Origin: UBA3839 sp963627995
GTDB taxonomy: Bacteria; Bacteroidota; Bacteroidia; Bacteroidales; Bacteroidaceae
Length of the DNA stretch: 64,000 nucleotides
NCBI GenBank assembly: GCA_963627995.1
Contig: CAVGCV010000002.1
Span: forward strand, 124,001-188,000
Direction of reading: 5' to 3'
The stretch's first letter is position 1; each line of letters begins with the position of its first letter. The notes below the pieces were generated by a model, which saw only the letters and a program-made list of their open reading frames with translations, was not told where the DNA came from and searched no databases. Positions 35,628 through 45,579 of the stretch are shown here, piece after piece. The position numbers and the translations under genes are program-made.

Positions 35628-35879
35628 ATGGATCTGCTCATTCTGCTTGTACTCCTGTTCCTGCTGCTCATCGTCGCCACGCCCCTGCTGCTCATGAAAC
35701 TGCTCCAGCACAAGCTGAAGCAATTCGCGAACTCCATGGGAGGCGAGGAAGAGCGACGAAAGCAGGAGAAGCGCTCGGAACCGCGCCCACGCGCCAAAGG
35801 CCGGCACGGCGAGAAGTCGTCAAAGAAAATCTTTGACGACAGCGAGGGCACTTACGTCGATTTTGAGGAGATGAAATAG
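35628..35879 (+). CDS. DUF4834 small membrane protein
   Basis: An 83-residue protein of the Bacteroidales DUF4834 type. One N-terminal membrane helix (LLILLVLLFLLLIVATPLLL) is followed by a basic, charged cytoplasmic tail ending in DDSEGTYVDFEEMK, the conserved end of the family. A CATCTTTG box at 35591-35598 suggests its own promoter. Function is unknown. Confidence 0.85.
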   Translation: MDLLILLVLLFLLLIVATPLLLMKLLQHKLKQFANSMGGEEERRKQEKRSEPRPRAKGRHGEKSSKKIFDDSEGTYVDFEEMK

Positions 35880-35887
35880 CTGCACAC

Positions 35888-35929
35888 AAGAAAACGGTAG
35901 CCGGGCGCGATGCCCGCTACCGTTTTCTT
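35888..35929. terminator. Bidirectional terminator overlapping the end of tadA
   Basis: A 13-base stem plus a five-base CGGGC/GCCCG extension, ending in TTTTCTTTT. It serves the plus-strand DUF4834 gene, while its right arm also encodes the last codons and stop of tadA on the other strand. Confidence 0.8.
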
Positions 35930-36366
35930 TTGAAGAAATCTTTCATCAGCCGGGCGCACTCATCGGCCAGCACGCCGCTGACGACCTCGCAACGCGGATG
36001 CAAGGCGCCGGGAGCGACGCGCCGGTATCCACGCTTCTCGTCCCCGCACCCAAATACCAGCCGCCCCATCTGGCTCCACCCGATGGCCCCGGCGCACATC
36101 GCGCAGGGCTCCACCGTCACGTAGAGCGTGCAGCGGTCCAGATACTTTCCGCCTATGCTTTCGGCGGCCGCCGTGACGGCCTGCATCTCGGCATGGGCCG
36201 TCACGTCGCGCAGCGTCTCCGTGAGGTTGTGCCCGCGGCCAACGACCAGTCCGCTTGCCACGACCACCGCGCCGACGGGAATTTCCCCGTCCTCCAGGGC
36301 CTTTCGCGCCTCGTTCAGGGCCTCGCGCATGAACCGCTCGTCATCTGTCGTCGTCCTTTCCATCAT
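35917..36366 (-). CDS. tadA: tRNA-specific adenosine deaminase
   Basis: A 149-residue zinc deaminase that changes A34 to inosine in tRNA-Arg(ACG). The active site is complete: HAE at 58-60 with E60 as proton shuttle, and PCAMC with C88 and C91 as zinc ligands. Length is typical. The last residues (FFKRKR) are encoded inside the terminator hairpin. Confidence 0.92.
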   Translation of the reverse strand: MMERTTTDDERFMREALNEARKALEDGEIPVGAVVVASGLVVGRGHNLTETLRDVTAHAEMQAVTAAAESIGGKYLDRCTLYVTVEPCAMCAGAIGWSQMGRLVFGCGDEKRGYRRVAPGALHPRCEVVSGVLADECARLMKDFFKRKR

Positions 36367-36395
36367 GTGTATGCAAGAAACATTCGTTTGTACCG

Positions 36396-36403
36396 CAAAG
36401 GTA
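36396..36403 (-). promoter_or_regulatory. Promoter -7 box of tadA
   Basis: TACCTTTG on the minus strand, 29 bases before the tadA ATG. Confidence 0.65.
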
Positions 36404-36455
36404 CGTTTTTACGCGGAGTCTGTCCGCAGTCGCAGCGGAAAGATTGAAAAAGCAG

Positions 36456-36499
36456 AAGCGGGACAACCCAGACACTGCACAGTGTCGGCTGTCCCGCTT
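36456..36499 (-). terminator. Terminator of typA
   Basis: Outer arms AAGCGGGACA/TGTCCCGCTT and inner arms GACACT/AGTGTC form a long hairpin; on the minus strand it is followed by CTGCTTTTTC. It lies 20 bases after the typA stop. Confidence 0.85.
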
Positions 36500-36519
36500 T
36501 CAGTCTAAGGAACAAACGT

Positions 36520-38328
36520 TCACTCCTCGCTACGGCTGGCGCGCTTGCGCTCCAAATGGTCGAGGATAATCTTACGGATACGCATCGACTTCGGCGTCAC
36601 CTCCACATATTCATCCTCCTTGATGTATTCCAAGGCCTCCTCCAGCGAGAGGACGACCGGGGGAATGATGCGCGCCTTGTCGTCCGTACCCGAAGCGCGC
36701 GTATTGGTCAGCTGCTTGGCCTTGGTGACATTGACGACAAGGTCGTTCTCATGCACATGCTCGCCCACGACCTGGCCGGCGTACACCTTGTCCTGCGGGA
36801 AGATGAAGAACTTTCCGCGATCCTGCAAGTGGTCGATGGCGTAGGCCACGGCCGTGCCGCCCTCCATGCAAATCATCGAGCCGTTGGTTCGGCGCGTCAT
36901 GTCGCCCTTGTAGGGCTGGTAGTTCTTGAAGCGGTGGGCCATGATGGCCTCGCCCTGGCTGGCCGTCAGCACATTGGTGCGCAGGCCGATGATGCCGCGC
37001 GAGGGAATCTCAAACTCGATGTTCACGCGGTCGCCCTGCGCCTCCATCGACAGCATCTCTCCCTTGCGGCGCGTCACCATGTCAATCATCTTCGAGGAGA
37101 AGTCGGTCGGCACGTTGATGGTCAGCTCCTCCACCGGCTCGCAGCGCTGTCCGCCGATTTCTTTGTAAATCACCTGCGGCTGCCCCACCTGCAGCTCGTA
37201 GCCCTCGCGGCGCATGGTCTCCACCAGCACCGAAAGATGCAGTACGCCGCGCCCGCTCACAATCCACGCGTCCGTCGAGTCGTCCTTCGGACGCACACGC
37301 AGCGCCAGATTCTTCTCAAGTTCGCGCTGCAGGCGCTCGCCGATATGGCGGCTCGTGCAGAACTTGCCCTCCTTGCCGAAAAACGGCGAGTTGTTGATGG
37401 TGAAGAGCATGGACATGGTAGGCTCGTCGATGCTGATGGTCGGCAGCGACTCGGGCGTGTCGAAATCGCAGATGGTGTCTCCGATTTCAAAGTTCGTGAG
37501 GCCGACCACGGCGCAGATGTCGCCGCTCGAGACCTCGGCGGTGGCCTTGTGTCCCATGCCCTCGAACGTATGCAGTTCCTTGACTTTCGTTTTCTCCATC
37601 GAGCCGTCGCGGTGGCAGATCGTCACGTTCATGCCGCTGCGCAACGTGCCGCGATGCACGCGCCCCACGGCGATGCGCCCCGTGTAGGTGCTGTAGTCGA
37701 GCGAGGTAATCAGCATCTGCGGCGTGCCGTCCAGCTGCTGTGGCGCGGGTATGGTGTCGAGGATGACGTCGAGCAGGTAGGTGATGTCGGCCGTCGGCTT
37801 CTGCCAGTCCTCGCCCATCCATCCCTGCTTTGCCGATCCATAGACCACGGGGAAGTCGAGCTGCTCCTCCGTGGCGTTGAGGTTGCACATGAGGTCGAAC
37901 ACCATCTCGTACACCTCCTCGGGGCGGCAGTTGGGCTTGTCCACCTTATTGACCACCACCACGGGCTTCAGTCCGATTTCCAGGGCCTTCTGCAGTACGA
38001 AGCGCGTTTGCGGCATGGGGCCCTCGAAAGCGTCGACCAGGAGGATGCAGCCGTCGGCCATGTTGAGCACGCGCTCCACCTCTCCGCCGAAGTCGCTGTG
38101 TCCCGGAGTGTCAATCACATTGATTTTCACCCCCTTATAGTTGATGCTCACGTTCTTTGAAAGGATTGTGATGCCGCGCTCGCGCTCCAGCTCATTGTTG
38201 TCCAAAATCAAGTCGCCCGTCTGCTGGTTTTCCCGGAAAAGATTGCCGGCCAGCAACATTTTGTCCACCAGAGTCGTCTTGCCGTGGTCGACGTGCGCAA
38301 TGATGGCGATGTTCCTAATATCCTGCAT
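36520..38328 (-). CDS. typA: Translational GTPase TypA/BipA
   Basis: A 602-residue ribosome-binding GTPase related to EF-G, needed for 50S maturation under stress. The G motifs AHVDHGKTT, RERGIT, DTPGH and NKVD are in order at the N-terminus. The C-terminal region contains GRGVLHLSVLVETMRREGYEL and the TypA-specific SRGIIGLRTNVLTASQG. Length is typical. Promoter and terminator flank it, so it is a single-gene transcript. Confidence 0.97.
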   Translation of the reverse strand: MQDIRNIAIIAHVDHGKTTLVDKMLLAGNLFRENQQTGDLILDNNELERERGITILSKNVSINYKGVKINVIDTPGHSDFGGEVERVLNMADGCILLVDAFEGPMPQTRFVLQKALEIGLKPVVVVNKVDKPNCRPEEVYEMVFDLMCNLNATEEQLDFPVVYGSAKQGWMGEDWQKPTADITYLLDVILDTIPAPQQLDGTPQMLITSLDYSTYTGRIAVGRVHRGTLRSGMNVTICHRDGSMEKTKVKELHTFEGMGHKATAEVSSGDICAVVGLTNFEIGDTICDFDTPESLPTISIDEPTMSMLFTINNSPFFGKEGKFCTSRHIGERLQRELEKNLALRVRPKDDSTDAWIVSGRGVLHLSVLVETMRREGYELQVGQPQVIYKEIGGQRCEPVEELTINVPTDFSSKMIDMVTRRKGEMLSMEAQGDRVNIEFEIPSRGIIGLRTNVLTASQGEAIMAHRFKNYQPYKGDMTRRTNGSMICMEGGTAVAYAIDHLQDRGKFFIFPQDKVYAGQVVGEHVHENDLVVNVTKAKQLTNTRASGTDDKARIIPPVVLSLEEALEYIKEDEYVEVTPKSMRIRKIILDHLERKRASRSEE

Positions 38329-38358
38329 TTGTTGCTCGTTTTAACGAATTTTCGGCTG

Positions 38359-38366
38359 CAAAGTTA
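38359..38366 (-). promoter_or_regulatory. Promoter -7 box of typA
   Basis: TAACTTTG on the minus strand, 30 bases before the typA ATG. Confidence 0.65.
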
Positions 38367-38438
38367 CGTTTTTTTTCTCACATACGCGGAATGTCCCCCG
38401 CGCCAACCCCCGAACGCCTCCCTTGGGGACAAAAAGAA

Positions 38439-38468
38439 AGGCAAGCTCGTTTCACAACGAACTTGCCT
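38439..38468 (-). terminator. Terminator of pckA
   Basis: Read on the minus strand, AGGCAAGTTCGTT and its complement form a hairpin followed by CTTTCTTTTT, a textbook intrinsic terminator 70 bases after the pckA stop. Confidence 0.88.
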
Positions 38469-38537
38469 GAAAAAATGATTCTTTAGAGAATCGGGGAGAA
38501 ATAATATTTTATGGATGATTTTCCTTATTTTCCCTTG

Positions 38538-40142
<1,605 letters not shown>

Positions 40143-40245
40143 AATGTTTTTATAAATGTTTAAGTTTGGATATTTCCCGTTCGGTTCCGTTCGTTCGATT
40201 CTCCCTGGGGACGTCCCCCAGAAGCCCTCTCCCCAAAACCAACAA

Positions 40246-40253
40246 CAAAGTTA
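40246..40253 (-). promoter_or_regulatory. Promoter -7 box of pckA
   Basis: TAACTTTG on the minus strand, about 104 bases before the pckA ATG. The 411-base gap between pckA and the sirtuin gene is divergent; besides this box and the one at 40457 it is A/T-rich with no supported gene. One stray TCCGCAGAGG half-site of the dispersed repeat family occurs near 40422. Confidence 0.55.
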
Positions 40254-40456
40254 ATGCTTTTATTTTTTACGCACACAGCCCCTCCTCTTTTTTTTGGAAA
40301 ATTTCAAAATTGGGGCCTCTTTTTCGTCCGGCAACCGCCTCTTTGCAAAGTTTATATTGCAAAAGGTGCGGAAAGTTTCTTCCCGGGCAACAGGCGGCGC
40401 CGGCCTTTTTTCCCACACTTTCTCCGCAGAGGAAGCCGCCGGACGGACGTTTTTCC

Positions 40457-40464
40457 TACCTTTG
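40457..40464 (+). promoter_or_regulatory. Promoter -7 box of the sirtuin gene
   Basis: TACCTTTG on the plus strand, about 90 bases before the sirtuin ATG. No clear -33 element is seen. An ACATTCATTAAA-like direct repeat occurs between it and the gene (near 40516 and 40530). Confidence 0.6.
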
Positions 40465-40553
40465 CGCCAGGGCCTGCGTGCCCCACATATACATATAAAA
40501 TAGGTATGGCGACAACATTCATTAAAAGAAACATTCATTAAAGAATTAGGAAT

Positions 40554-41246
40554 ATGGAGAAAATCGTGTTTCTGACAGGCGCGGGCATGTCGGCAGAGAG
40601 CGGCATCAGCACCTTCCGCGACAGCGGCGGACTTTGGGAGAGGCATCCCGTGCAGCAGGTGGCCAGCATCGAGGGCTACCGGCGCGACCCCGCCCTCGTC
40701 ATCCGGTTCTACAACGAGCGGCGGCGGCAGCTGCTCGGCTGCCAGCCCAACGAGGGGCACCGGCTCGTGGCCGGCCTGGAGGAGCGGTACGACGTGACGG
40801 TCGTGACGCAGAACGTGGACAACCTGCATGAGCGCGCCGGCAGCCGCCACGTCATCCACCTGCACGGCGAGCTCATGAAAGCCACCTCGTCCGACGACCC
40901 CAACAACCCCCGGTGCGTCGAGACGCTCGCGCCCGGGCGCCCCGACATCCGCATGGGCGACAAGGCGCGCGACGGCTCCCAGCTCCGCCCGTTCATCGTG
41001 TGGTTCGGCGAGGCCGTCCCCATGATGGAGCCGGCCGTCGAGGCGGCGATGAGGGCGGACATCTTCGTGGTGGTCGGCACGTCGCTCAGCGTCTATCCCG
41101 CCGCCGGGCTCATCAACTACGTGGACAGCGGCTGCCGCCTTTTCCTCATCGACCCGAAGCCCGTGCGCGTCCCGTCGGCACTCGACGTGCAGGTAATCCG
41201 GGCCGGAGCGTCGGAGGGAATGAGAGAACTGTGCAAGCTGCTGTAG
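40554..41246 (+). CDS. cobB: Sir2 family NAD-dependent protein deacylase
   Basis: A 230-residue sirtuin removing acyl groups from lysine with NAD. Seen are GAGMSAESGISTFRD (NAD binding), TQNVDNLHERAG, the catalytic His in HLHGEL, and GTSLSVYPAAGL. The four zinc-binding cysteines of most sirtuins are absent: the small-domain stretch after HLHGEL has only one Cys. I recall other Bacteroidales sirtuins like this, so it seems to be a clade trait and not damage. Confidence 0.92.
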   Translation: MEKIVFLTGAGMSAESGISTFRDSGGLWERHPVQQVASIEGYRRDPALVIRFYNERRRQLLGCQPNEGHRLVAGLEERYDVTVVTQNVDNLHERAGSRHVIHLHGELMKATSSDDPNNPRCVETLAPGRPDIRMGDKARDGSQLRPFIVWFGEAVPMMEPAVEAAMRADIFVVVGTSLSVYPAAGLINYVDSGCRLFLIDPKPVRVPSALDVQVIRAGASEGMRELCKLL

Positions 41247-41267
41247 CCCAAGCGTTTGGAAACAACC

Positions 41268-41393
41268 TGAAAACGTCCGCAGAGAAAAATATTTTCCTCT
41301 GCGGACGAAATGCATTTCCTCTGCGGAGCGCGGGATTTTTCTCCGCAGAGGTTTTCCAGCCCCTCCGCAGTGTTTTTTCCTATGCGGACGAAA
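41268..41393 (-). repeat. Dispersed palindromic repeat, copy D
   Basis: Read on the minus strand it follows copy B closely: AAAACACTGCGGAGG, GGAAAACCTCTGCGGAG, the CCCGCGCTCCGCAGAGG core and a final CCGCAGAGGAAAATA hairpin. It lies between the sirtuin gene and the pyrE promoter; the gap holds no gene. Confidence 0.85.
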
Positions 41394-41468
41394 CGACTTT
41401 TCGCCGCAGTGAAGAAGCACGGAAAATCCGCTTCAGCCCGCGCAAAAACGCCGCAAGACAAGGCAAAA

Positions 41469-41500
41469 TTTGCTTTTCTTGTCATTTATGTTTAGCTTTG
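41469..41500 (+). promoter_or_regulatory. Promoter of pyrE operon
   Basis: TTTG (41469-41472) and TAGCTTTG (41493-41500) with 20-base spacing, 56 bases before pyrE. Confidence 0.75.
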
Positions 41501-41556
41501 CAAATCGTATATGTCCCGCTTGCGGGGCGTGACGCAAACCATCACACACTGGAACA

Positions 41557-42189
41557 ATGAAAAATCTGGAAAAAATCTTTGCCGAGAAGCTGCTGAAAAT
41601 CAAGGCCATCAAGCTGCAGCCAGAAAACCCCTTCACATGGGCGTCGGGATGGAAGTCGCCTTTCTACTGCGACAACCGAAAGACGCTGTCCTACCCGGAG
41701 CTGCGCTCGTTCGTGAAGCTGGAGCTGTGCCGCGTCATCCTTGAGAACTTCGAGGACGTGGACGCCATCGCCGGCGTGGCGACGGGGGCGATTCCCCAGG
41801 GCGCGCTCGTGGCCGACACGCTCGGCAAGCCGTTCGTGTACGTGCGCTCCAAGCCCAAGGACCACGGGCTGGAGAACCTGATTGAGGGCGAGCTGAAGCC
41901 GGGCATGAAGGTGGTGGTCGTGGAGGACCTGATTTCCACGGGCGGCAGCAGCCTGAAGGCCGTGGAGGCCATCCGCAACAACGGCTGCGAAGTCATCGGC
42001 ATGGTGGCGAGCTACACCTACGGATTCGAGGCCGCCAAGGAAGCGTTCAAGAACGCCAAGGTGAAGCTCGTGACGCTGACCGACTACGAGGCGGTGCTCG
42101 ACGTGGCGCTGCGCACGGGCTACATCACGGACATGCAGGTGCCCCTCCTCGACGAGTGGCGCAAGGACCCCGCACACTGGAACGGCTGA
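41557..42189 (+). CDS. pyrE: Orotate phosphoribosyltransferase
   Basis: A 210-residue enzyme of pyrimidine synthesis that joins orotate to PRPP. The PRPP motif VVVVEDLISTGGSS (E123, D124) and the flexible-loop YVRSKPKDHG are intact. It heads a run of genes with gaps of 3, 5, 9 and 4 bases (pyrE, SRPBCC protein, argH, aldo/keto reductase, lipoprotein). Confidence 0.96.
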   Translation: MKNLEKIFAEKLLKIKAIKLQPENPFTWASGWKSPFYCDNRKTLSYPELRSFVKLELCRVILENFEDVDAIAGVATGAIPQGALVADTLGKPFVYVRSKPKDHGLENLIEGELKPGMKVVVVEDLISTGGSSLKAVEAIRNNGCEVIGMVASYTYGFEAAKEAFKNAKVKLVTLTDYEAVLDVALRTGYITDMQVPLLDEWRKDPAHWNG

Positions 42190-42192
42190 CCC

Positions 42193-42669
42193 ATGGCACG
42201 ATACGAAAGCAGCGTCAAGCAGATTCCCCACCCGCAGGGCAGCGTGTTCGCCAAGCTGTCGGACTTGAACAACCTCGCCGCCGTGCGCGAGAAGTTCAGC
42301 GACCCCGACGCGCAGGCGGCGCTCCAGGGGAAGCTGACGGGAGAGCAGGTGGAAGCCGCGCGCAGGCAGCTGGAAAGCATGGAGTTCACGGCCGACACGG
42401 TGAGCTTCAGCGTCCCGATGATGGGGGGCGTGTCCATCAGGGTCGTGGAGCGCGAGCCCGACAAGTGCGTGAAGCTCGAGTCCGTCAGCTCGCCCATCCC
42501 CCTGAAATTATGGATCCAAATCCTGCCGACGACGGAGGCGGCGAGCAAGCTGAAGCTGACGCTCGACGCGTCGCTCAACCCCTTCATCCGCGCCATGGCC
42601 GACAAGCCGCTGCGCGAGGGCGTGGAGAAGCTGGCCGACATGCTGGCCATGATTCCTTACGACGCATAG
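42193..42669 (+). CDS. SRPBCC-fold protein of unknown function
   Basis: A 158-residue protein whose opening YESSVKQIPHPQGSVFAKLSDLNNL and beta-rich middle (MGGVSIRVVEREPDKCVKLES) resemble START/Bet v 1-like ligand-binding proteins. The ligand is unknown. It starts three bases after pyrE and precedes argH by five bases. Confidence 0.75.
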   Translation: MARYESSVKQIPHPQGSVFAKLSDLNNLAAVREKFSDPDAQAALQGKLTGEQVEAARRQLESMEFTADTVSFSVPMMGGVSIRVVEREPDKCVKLESVSSPIPLKLWIQILPTTEAASKLKLTLDASLNPFIRAMADKPLREGVEKLADMLAMIPYDA

Positions 42670-42674
42670 CACCC

Positions 42675-44024
42675 ATGGCAAAGGCTGACAATATCTGGAC
42701 CAAGAAAGTCCACATGACGGAAGAAATCGAGCGGTTCACCATCGGGCGCGACCGCGAGATGGACCTCTACCTGGCAAAGTACGACGTGCTGGGCAGCATG
42801 GCGCACATCACGATGCTCCAAAGCATCGACCTCCTCACGAGGGACGAGCTCGACGCGCTGCTGCGGGAGCTGCGCGGCATCTACGCGCAAGCCGAGGGCG
42901 GGACGTTCGAGATCGAAGAGGGCGTGGAGGACGTGCACTCGCAGGTGGAGCTGATGCTGACGCGCAGGCTGGGCGACACGGGCAAGAAAATCCACTCCGG
43001 CCGCTCGCGCAACGACCAGGTTCTCGTCGACCTGAAGCTGTTCATCCGCGACCAAATCCGCGAAATCGCCACGCTCGCCAAGCAGCTGTTCGACGAGCTC
43101 ATCGGGCAGAGCAACCGCCACAAGGACGTGCTGATGCCGGGCTACACGCACCTGCAGGTGGCCATGCCGTCGAGCTTCGGGCTGTGGTTCGGGGCCTACG
43201 CCGAGAGCCTCGTCGACGACATGCAGTACCTGCAGGCGGCCTGGCGCGTCACCAACCGCAACCCGCTGGGGTCGGCCGCCGGCTACGGAAGCTCCTTCCC
43301 GCTCAACAGGCAGATGACCACCGACCTGCTGGGCTTCGACACCATGGACTACAACGTGGTCTATGCACAGATGGGGCGCGGCAAGACGGAGCGCAACGTG
43401 GCGTTCTCGATGGCCAGCATCGCAGGCACCGTGGCCAAGATGGCGTTCGACGCCTGCCTGTTCAACAGCCAGAACTTCGGCTTCGTCAAACTGCCGGACG
43501 ACTGCACGACGGGCTCCAGCATCATGCCCCACAAGAAGAACCCCGACGTGTTCGAGCTGACGCGGGCAAAGTGCAACAAGCTCCAGGCCCTGCCGAACAC
43601 CATCACGCTGATGATGAACAACCTGCCCTGCGGCTACTTCCGCGACCTGCAGATCATCAAGGAGGTGTTTCTCCCGGCGTTCGGCGAGCTGAAGGACTGC
43701 CTGCGCATGGCCGCCTACATCACCAGCAGGATGAAGGTGAACGAGCACATCCTCGACAACCCCATCTACGACCCCATGTTCTCGGTGGAGGAAGTCAATC
43801 GGCTGGCGCGCGAGGGCGTACCTTTCCGCGACGCCTACAGGCGGGTGGGCCTCGACATCGAGGAGGGGAGGTTCAAGCCGAACAAGCAGATCCGCCACAC
43901 GCACGAGGGGTCGGTCGGCAATCTGTGCAACGACAGGATTGAGGCACTGATGGACGAGGCGATGCGGGGCTTCCGCTTCGAGAAGGCGGACAAGGCCATC
44001 GCCAGGCTGTTAGGACAAGAATAA
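42675..44024 (+). CDS. argH: Argininosuccinate lyase
   Basis: A 449-residue enzyme, last step of arginine synthesis, releasing fumarate. The fumarase-superfamily signature GSSIMPHKKNPD starts at G280, and HSQVELML and SGRSRNDQV are at the substrate site. The start MAKADNIWTKK begins the fold; the frame is open upstream inside the previous gene but has no homology. Confidence 0.96.
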   Translation: MAKADNIWTKKVHMTEEIERFTIGRDREMDLYLAKYDVLGSMAHITMLQSIDLLTRDELDALLRELRGIYAQAEGGTFEIEEGVEDVHSQVELMLTRRLGDTGKKIHSGRSRNDQVLVDLKLFIRDQIREIATLAKQLFDELIGQSNRHKDVLMPGYTHLQVAMPSSFGLWFGAYAESLVDDMQYLQAAWRVTNRNPLGSAAGYGSSFPLNRQMTTDLLGFDTMDYNVVYAQMGRGKTERNVAFSMASIAGTVAKMAFDACLFNSQNFGFVKLPDDCTTGSSIMPHKKNPDVFELTRAKCNKLQALPNTITLMMNNLPCGYFRDLQIIKEVFLPAFGELKDCLRMAAYITSRMKVNEHILDNPIYDPMFSVEEVNRLAREGVPFRDAYRRVGLDIEEGRFKPNKQIRHTHEGSVGNLCNDRIEALMDEAMRGFRFEKADKAIARLLGQE

Positions 44025-44033
44025 AGGAAGAGA

Positions 44034-45005
44034 ATGGACTACCGGTATTGCGGGCACAGCGGCATCCGGCTGCCGAGGCTGTCGCTCGGCCTGTGGCAGA
44101 ACTTCGGCGGCGTCGATGACTTCGACACCGCCACGCGGATGGTGCTGCGCGCCTTCGACGCCGGCATTTGCCACTTCGACCTCGCCAACAACTACGGGCC
44201 GCCGCCAGGCAGCGCCGAAACGAACTTCGGGCGCATCCTCGGGGAACACCTCGCGGGCCACCGCGACGAGCTGTTCATCTCCAGCAAGGCCGGACACGAT
44301 ATGTGGCCGGGCGTTTACGGGACGGGGTGCTCGCGCAAGAACATCATCGCCAGCTGCGACCAGAGCCTGAAGCGCTGCGAGCTGGAATACTTCGACGTGT
44401 TCTACTCGCACCGCTACGACGGCGTCACGCCCGTGGAGGAGACGATGGAGGCATTGATACAGCTGGTGCGCAGCGGGAAAGCCCTCTATGCGGGCATCTC
44501 GAAATATCCGCCCGAGCAGCAACGGCAAGCCTACGCCATTCTCCGGGAAGCCCACGTGCCGTGCCTGCTCAGCCAGTACCGCTGCTCCATGTTCGACCAA
44601 AAGGCCAGGCGGCACAATTTCCAGCCCGCCGTGGACAATGGCAGCGGCATCATCTGCTTCTCGCCACTGGCACAGGGGCTGCTCACAGGAAAATACGACA
44701 ACGGCATCCCCGCCGGCAGCCGCGCCGCACGCAGCACGGGGTTCCTGCAAGCCTCGCAAGTGACCCCCGAGCGCATCGAGGCGGCGCGCAAGCTGGGCGC
44801 CATCGCGAGACGCCGCGGGCAGAGCCTCGCCCAAATGGCGCTGGCATGGGTGCTGGACGACGAGCGGGTGACCTCGCTCATCATCGGCACATCGTCCGTC
44901 GCCCAGCTCGACAACAACCTCGCCGCATTGGAGAGCGCCGCGTTCTCGGACGAGGAGCTGGCCGAAATCGACGGCATCATCTCCCGGCCCGGGCTCTCGT
45001 TCTGA
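44034..45005 (+). CDS. Aldo/keto reductase (YghZ/Gpr-like)
   Basis: A 323-residue NADPH-dependent TIM-barrel reductase. The catalytic tetrad is D49, Y54, K85 and H126 (FDLANNYG, SSKAG, YSHRYDG). PPGSAET and SGKALYAGIS are typical of the YghZ branch, which reduces L-glyceraldehyde 3-phosphate and similar aldehydes; the true substrate is not shown by sequence. Confidence 0.9.
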   Translation: MDYRYCGHSGIRLPRLSLGLWQNFGGVDDFDTATRMVLRAFDAGICHFDLANNYGPPPGSAETNFGRILGEHLAGHRDELFISSKAGHDMWPGVYGTGCSRKNIIASCDQSLKRCELEYFDVFYSHRYDGVTPVEETMEALIQLVRSGKALYAGISKYPPEQQRQAYAILREAHVPCLLSQYRCSMFDQKARRHNFQPAVDNGSGIICFSPLAQGLLTGKYDNGIPAGSRAARSTGFLQASQVTPERIEAARKLGAIARRRGQSLAQMALAWVLDDERVTSLIIGTSSVAQLDNNLAALESAAFSDEELAEIDGIISRPGLSF

Positions 45006-45009
45006 CACC

Positions 45010-45540
45010 ATGAACCGCCGAATCACAAAAGCATTGCCCCCGCTCGTCCTCCTGCTCGCCGCCATGGCGTGCAGCGACGACGTGACCAGCACCTACAGCA
45101 CGAAATACCGCGTGATGTGCGGCTTCCAAGTGGTCTCCTACGCCGAGCTGACCCATGTCGTCGGAAACTTCGGGCAGTTCGCCAGCATCCGCAAGTCGGG
45201 AGACGAAATCATCATGAGCGCCGCGTCGAGCACCACGCACTACCCCCTCGACGCTCTGTCGAAAGACTTCCGCTTCGGGCTGGGCGGCATCATCGTGGGG
45301 ACGGACCATTCCGGCAACTACCGCGCCTACGACTTGGCGTGCCCCAACTGCGACCGGGCGGAACGCCGCCTGACGCTCCGCGATGACGGGACGGCCAAGT
45401 GCGCGCGCTGCGGGATAGTCTACGACATGAACAACGACGGGGTCATCAACAACGCCGGCAGCGGGATGTACAACCGCCCGCGCGGACTCTACCGCTATCC
45501 CGTCACCTACGACGGCATGCGGCTGAACATCGCGAACTGA
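45010..45540 (+). CDS. Lipoprotein with zinc-ribbon-like cysteines
   Basis: A 176-residue lipoprotein (lipobox AAMAC, then SDD, an acidic stretch resembling the surface-export signal). Two CxxC pairs (C111/C114 in CPNC and C131/C134 in CARC) could hold a metal, and the fold around them (YRAYDLACPNC...CGIVYDMNNDGV) resembles a Rieske-like or zinc-ribbon domain found in Bacteroidales lipoproteins. No His ligands pair with the cysteines, so a 2Fe-2S Rieske cluster is unlikely. Function is unknown. Confidence 0.75.
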   Translation: MNRRITKALPPLVLLLAAMACSDDVTSTYSTKYRVMCGFQVVSYAELTHVVGNFGQFASIRKSGDEIIMSAASSTTHYPLDALSKDFRFGLGGIIVGTDHSGNYRAYDLACPNCDRAERRLTLRDDGTAKCARCGIVYDMNNDGVINNAGSGMYNRPRGLYRYPVTYDGMRLNIAN

Positions 45541-45579
45541 CCCGCGCCGCAAGTCAAGCAAAATCCGAGAGACTTTGCC

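Noticed and set aside
45010..45540. Rieske iron-sulfur protein
   Set aside because: Ligands are two CxxC pairs without the CxH motifs that bind a Rieske cluster; a zinc ribbon is more likely.
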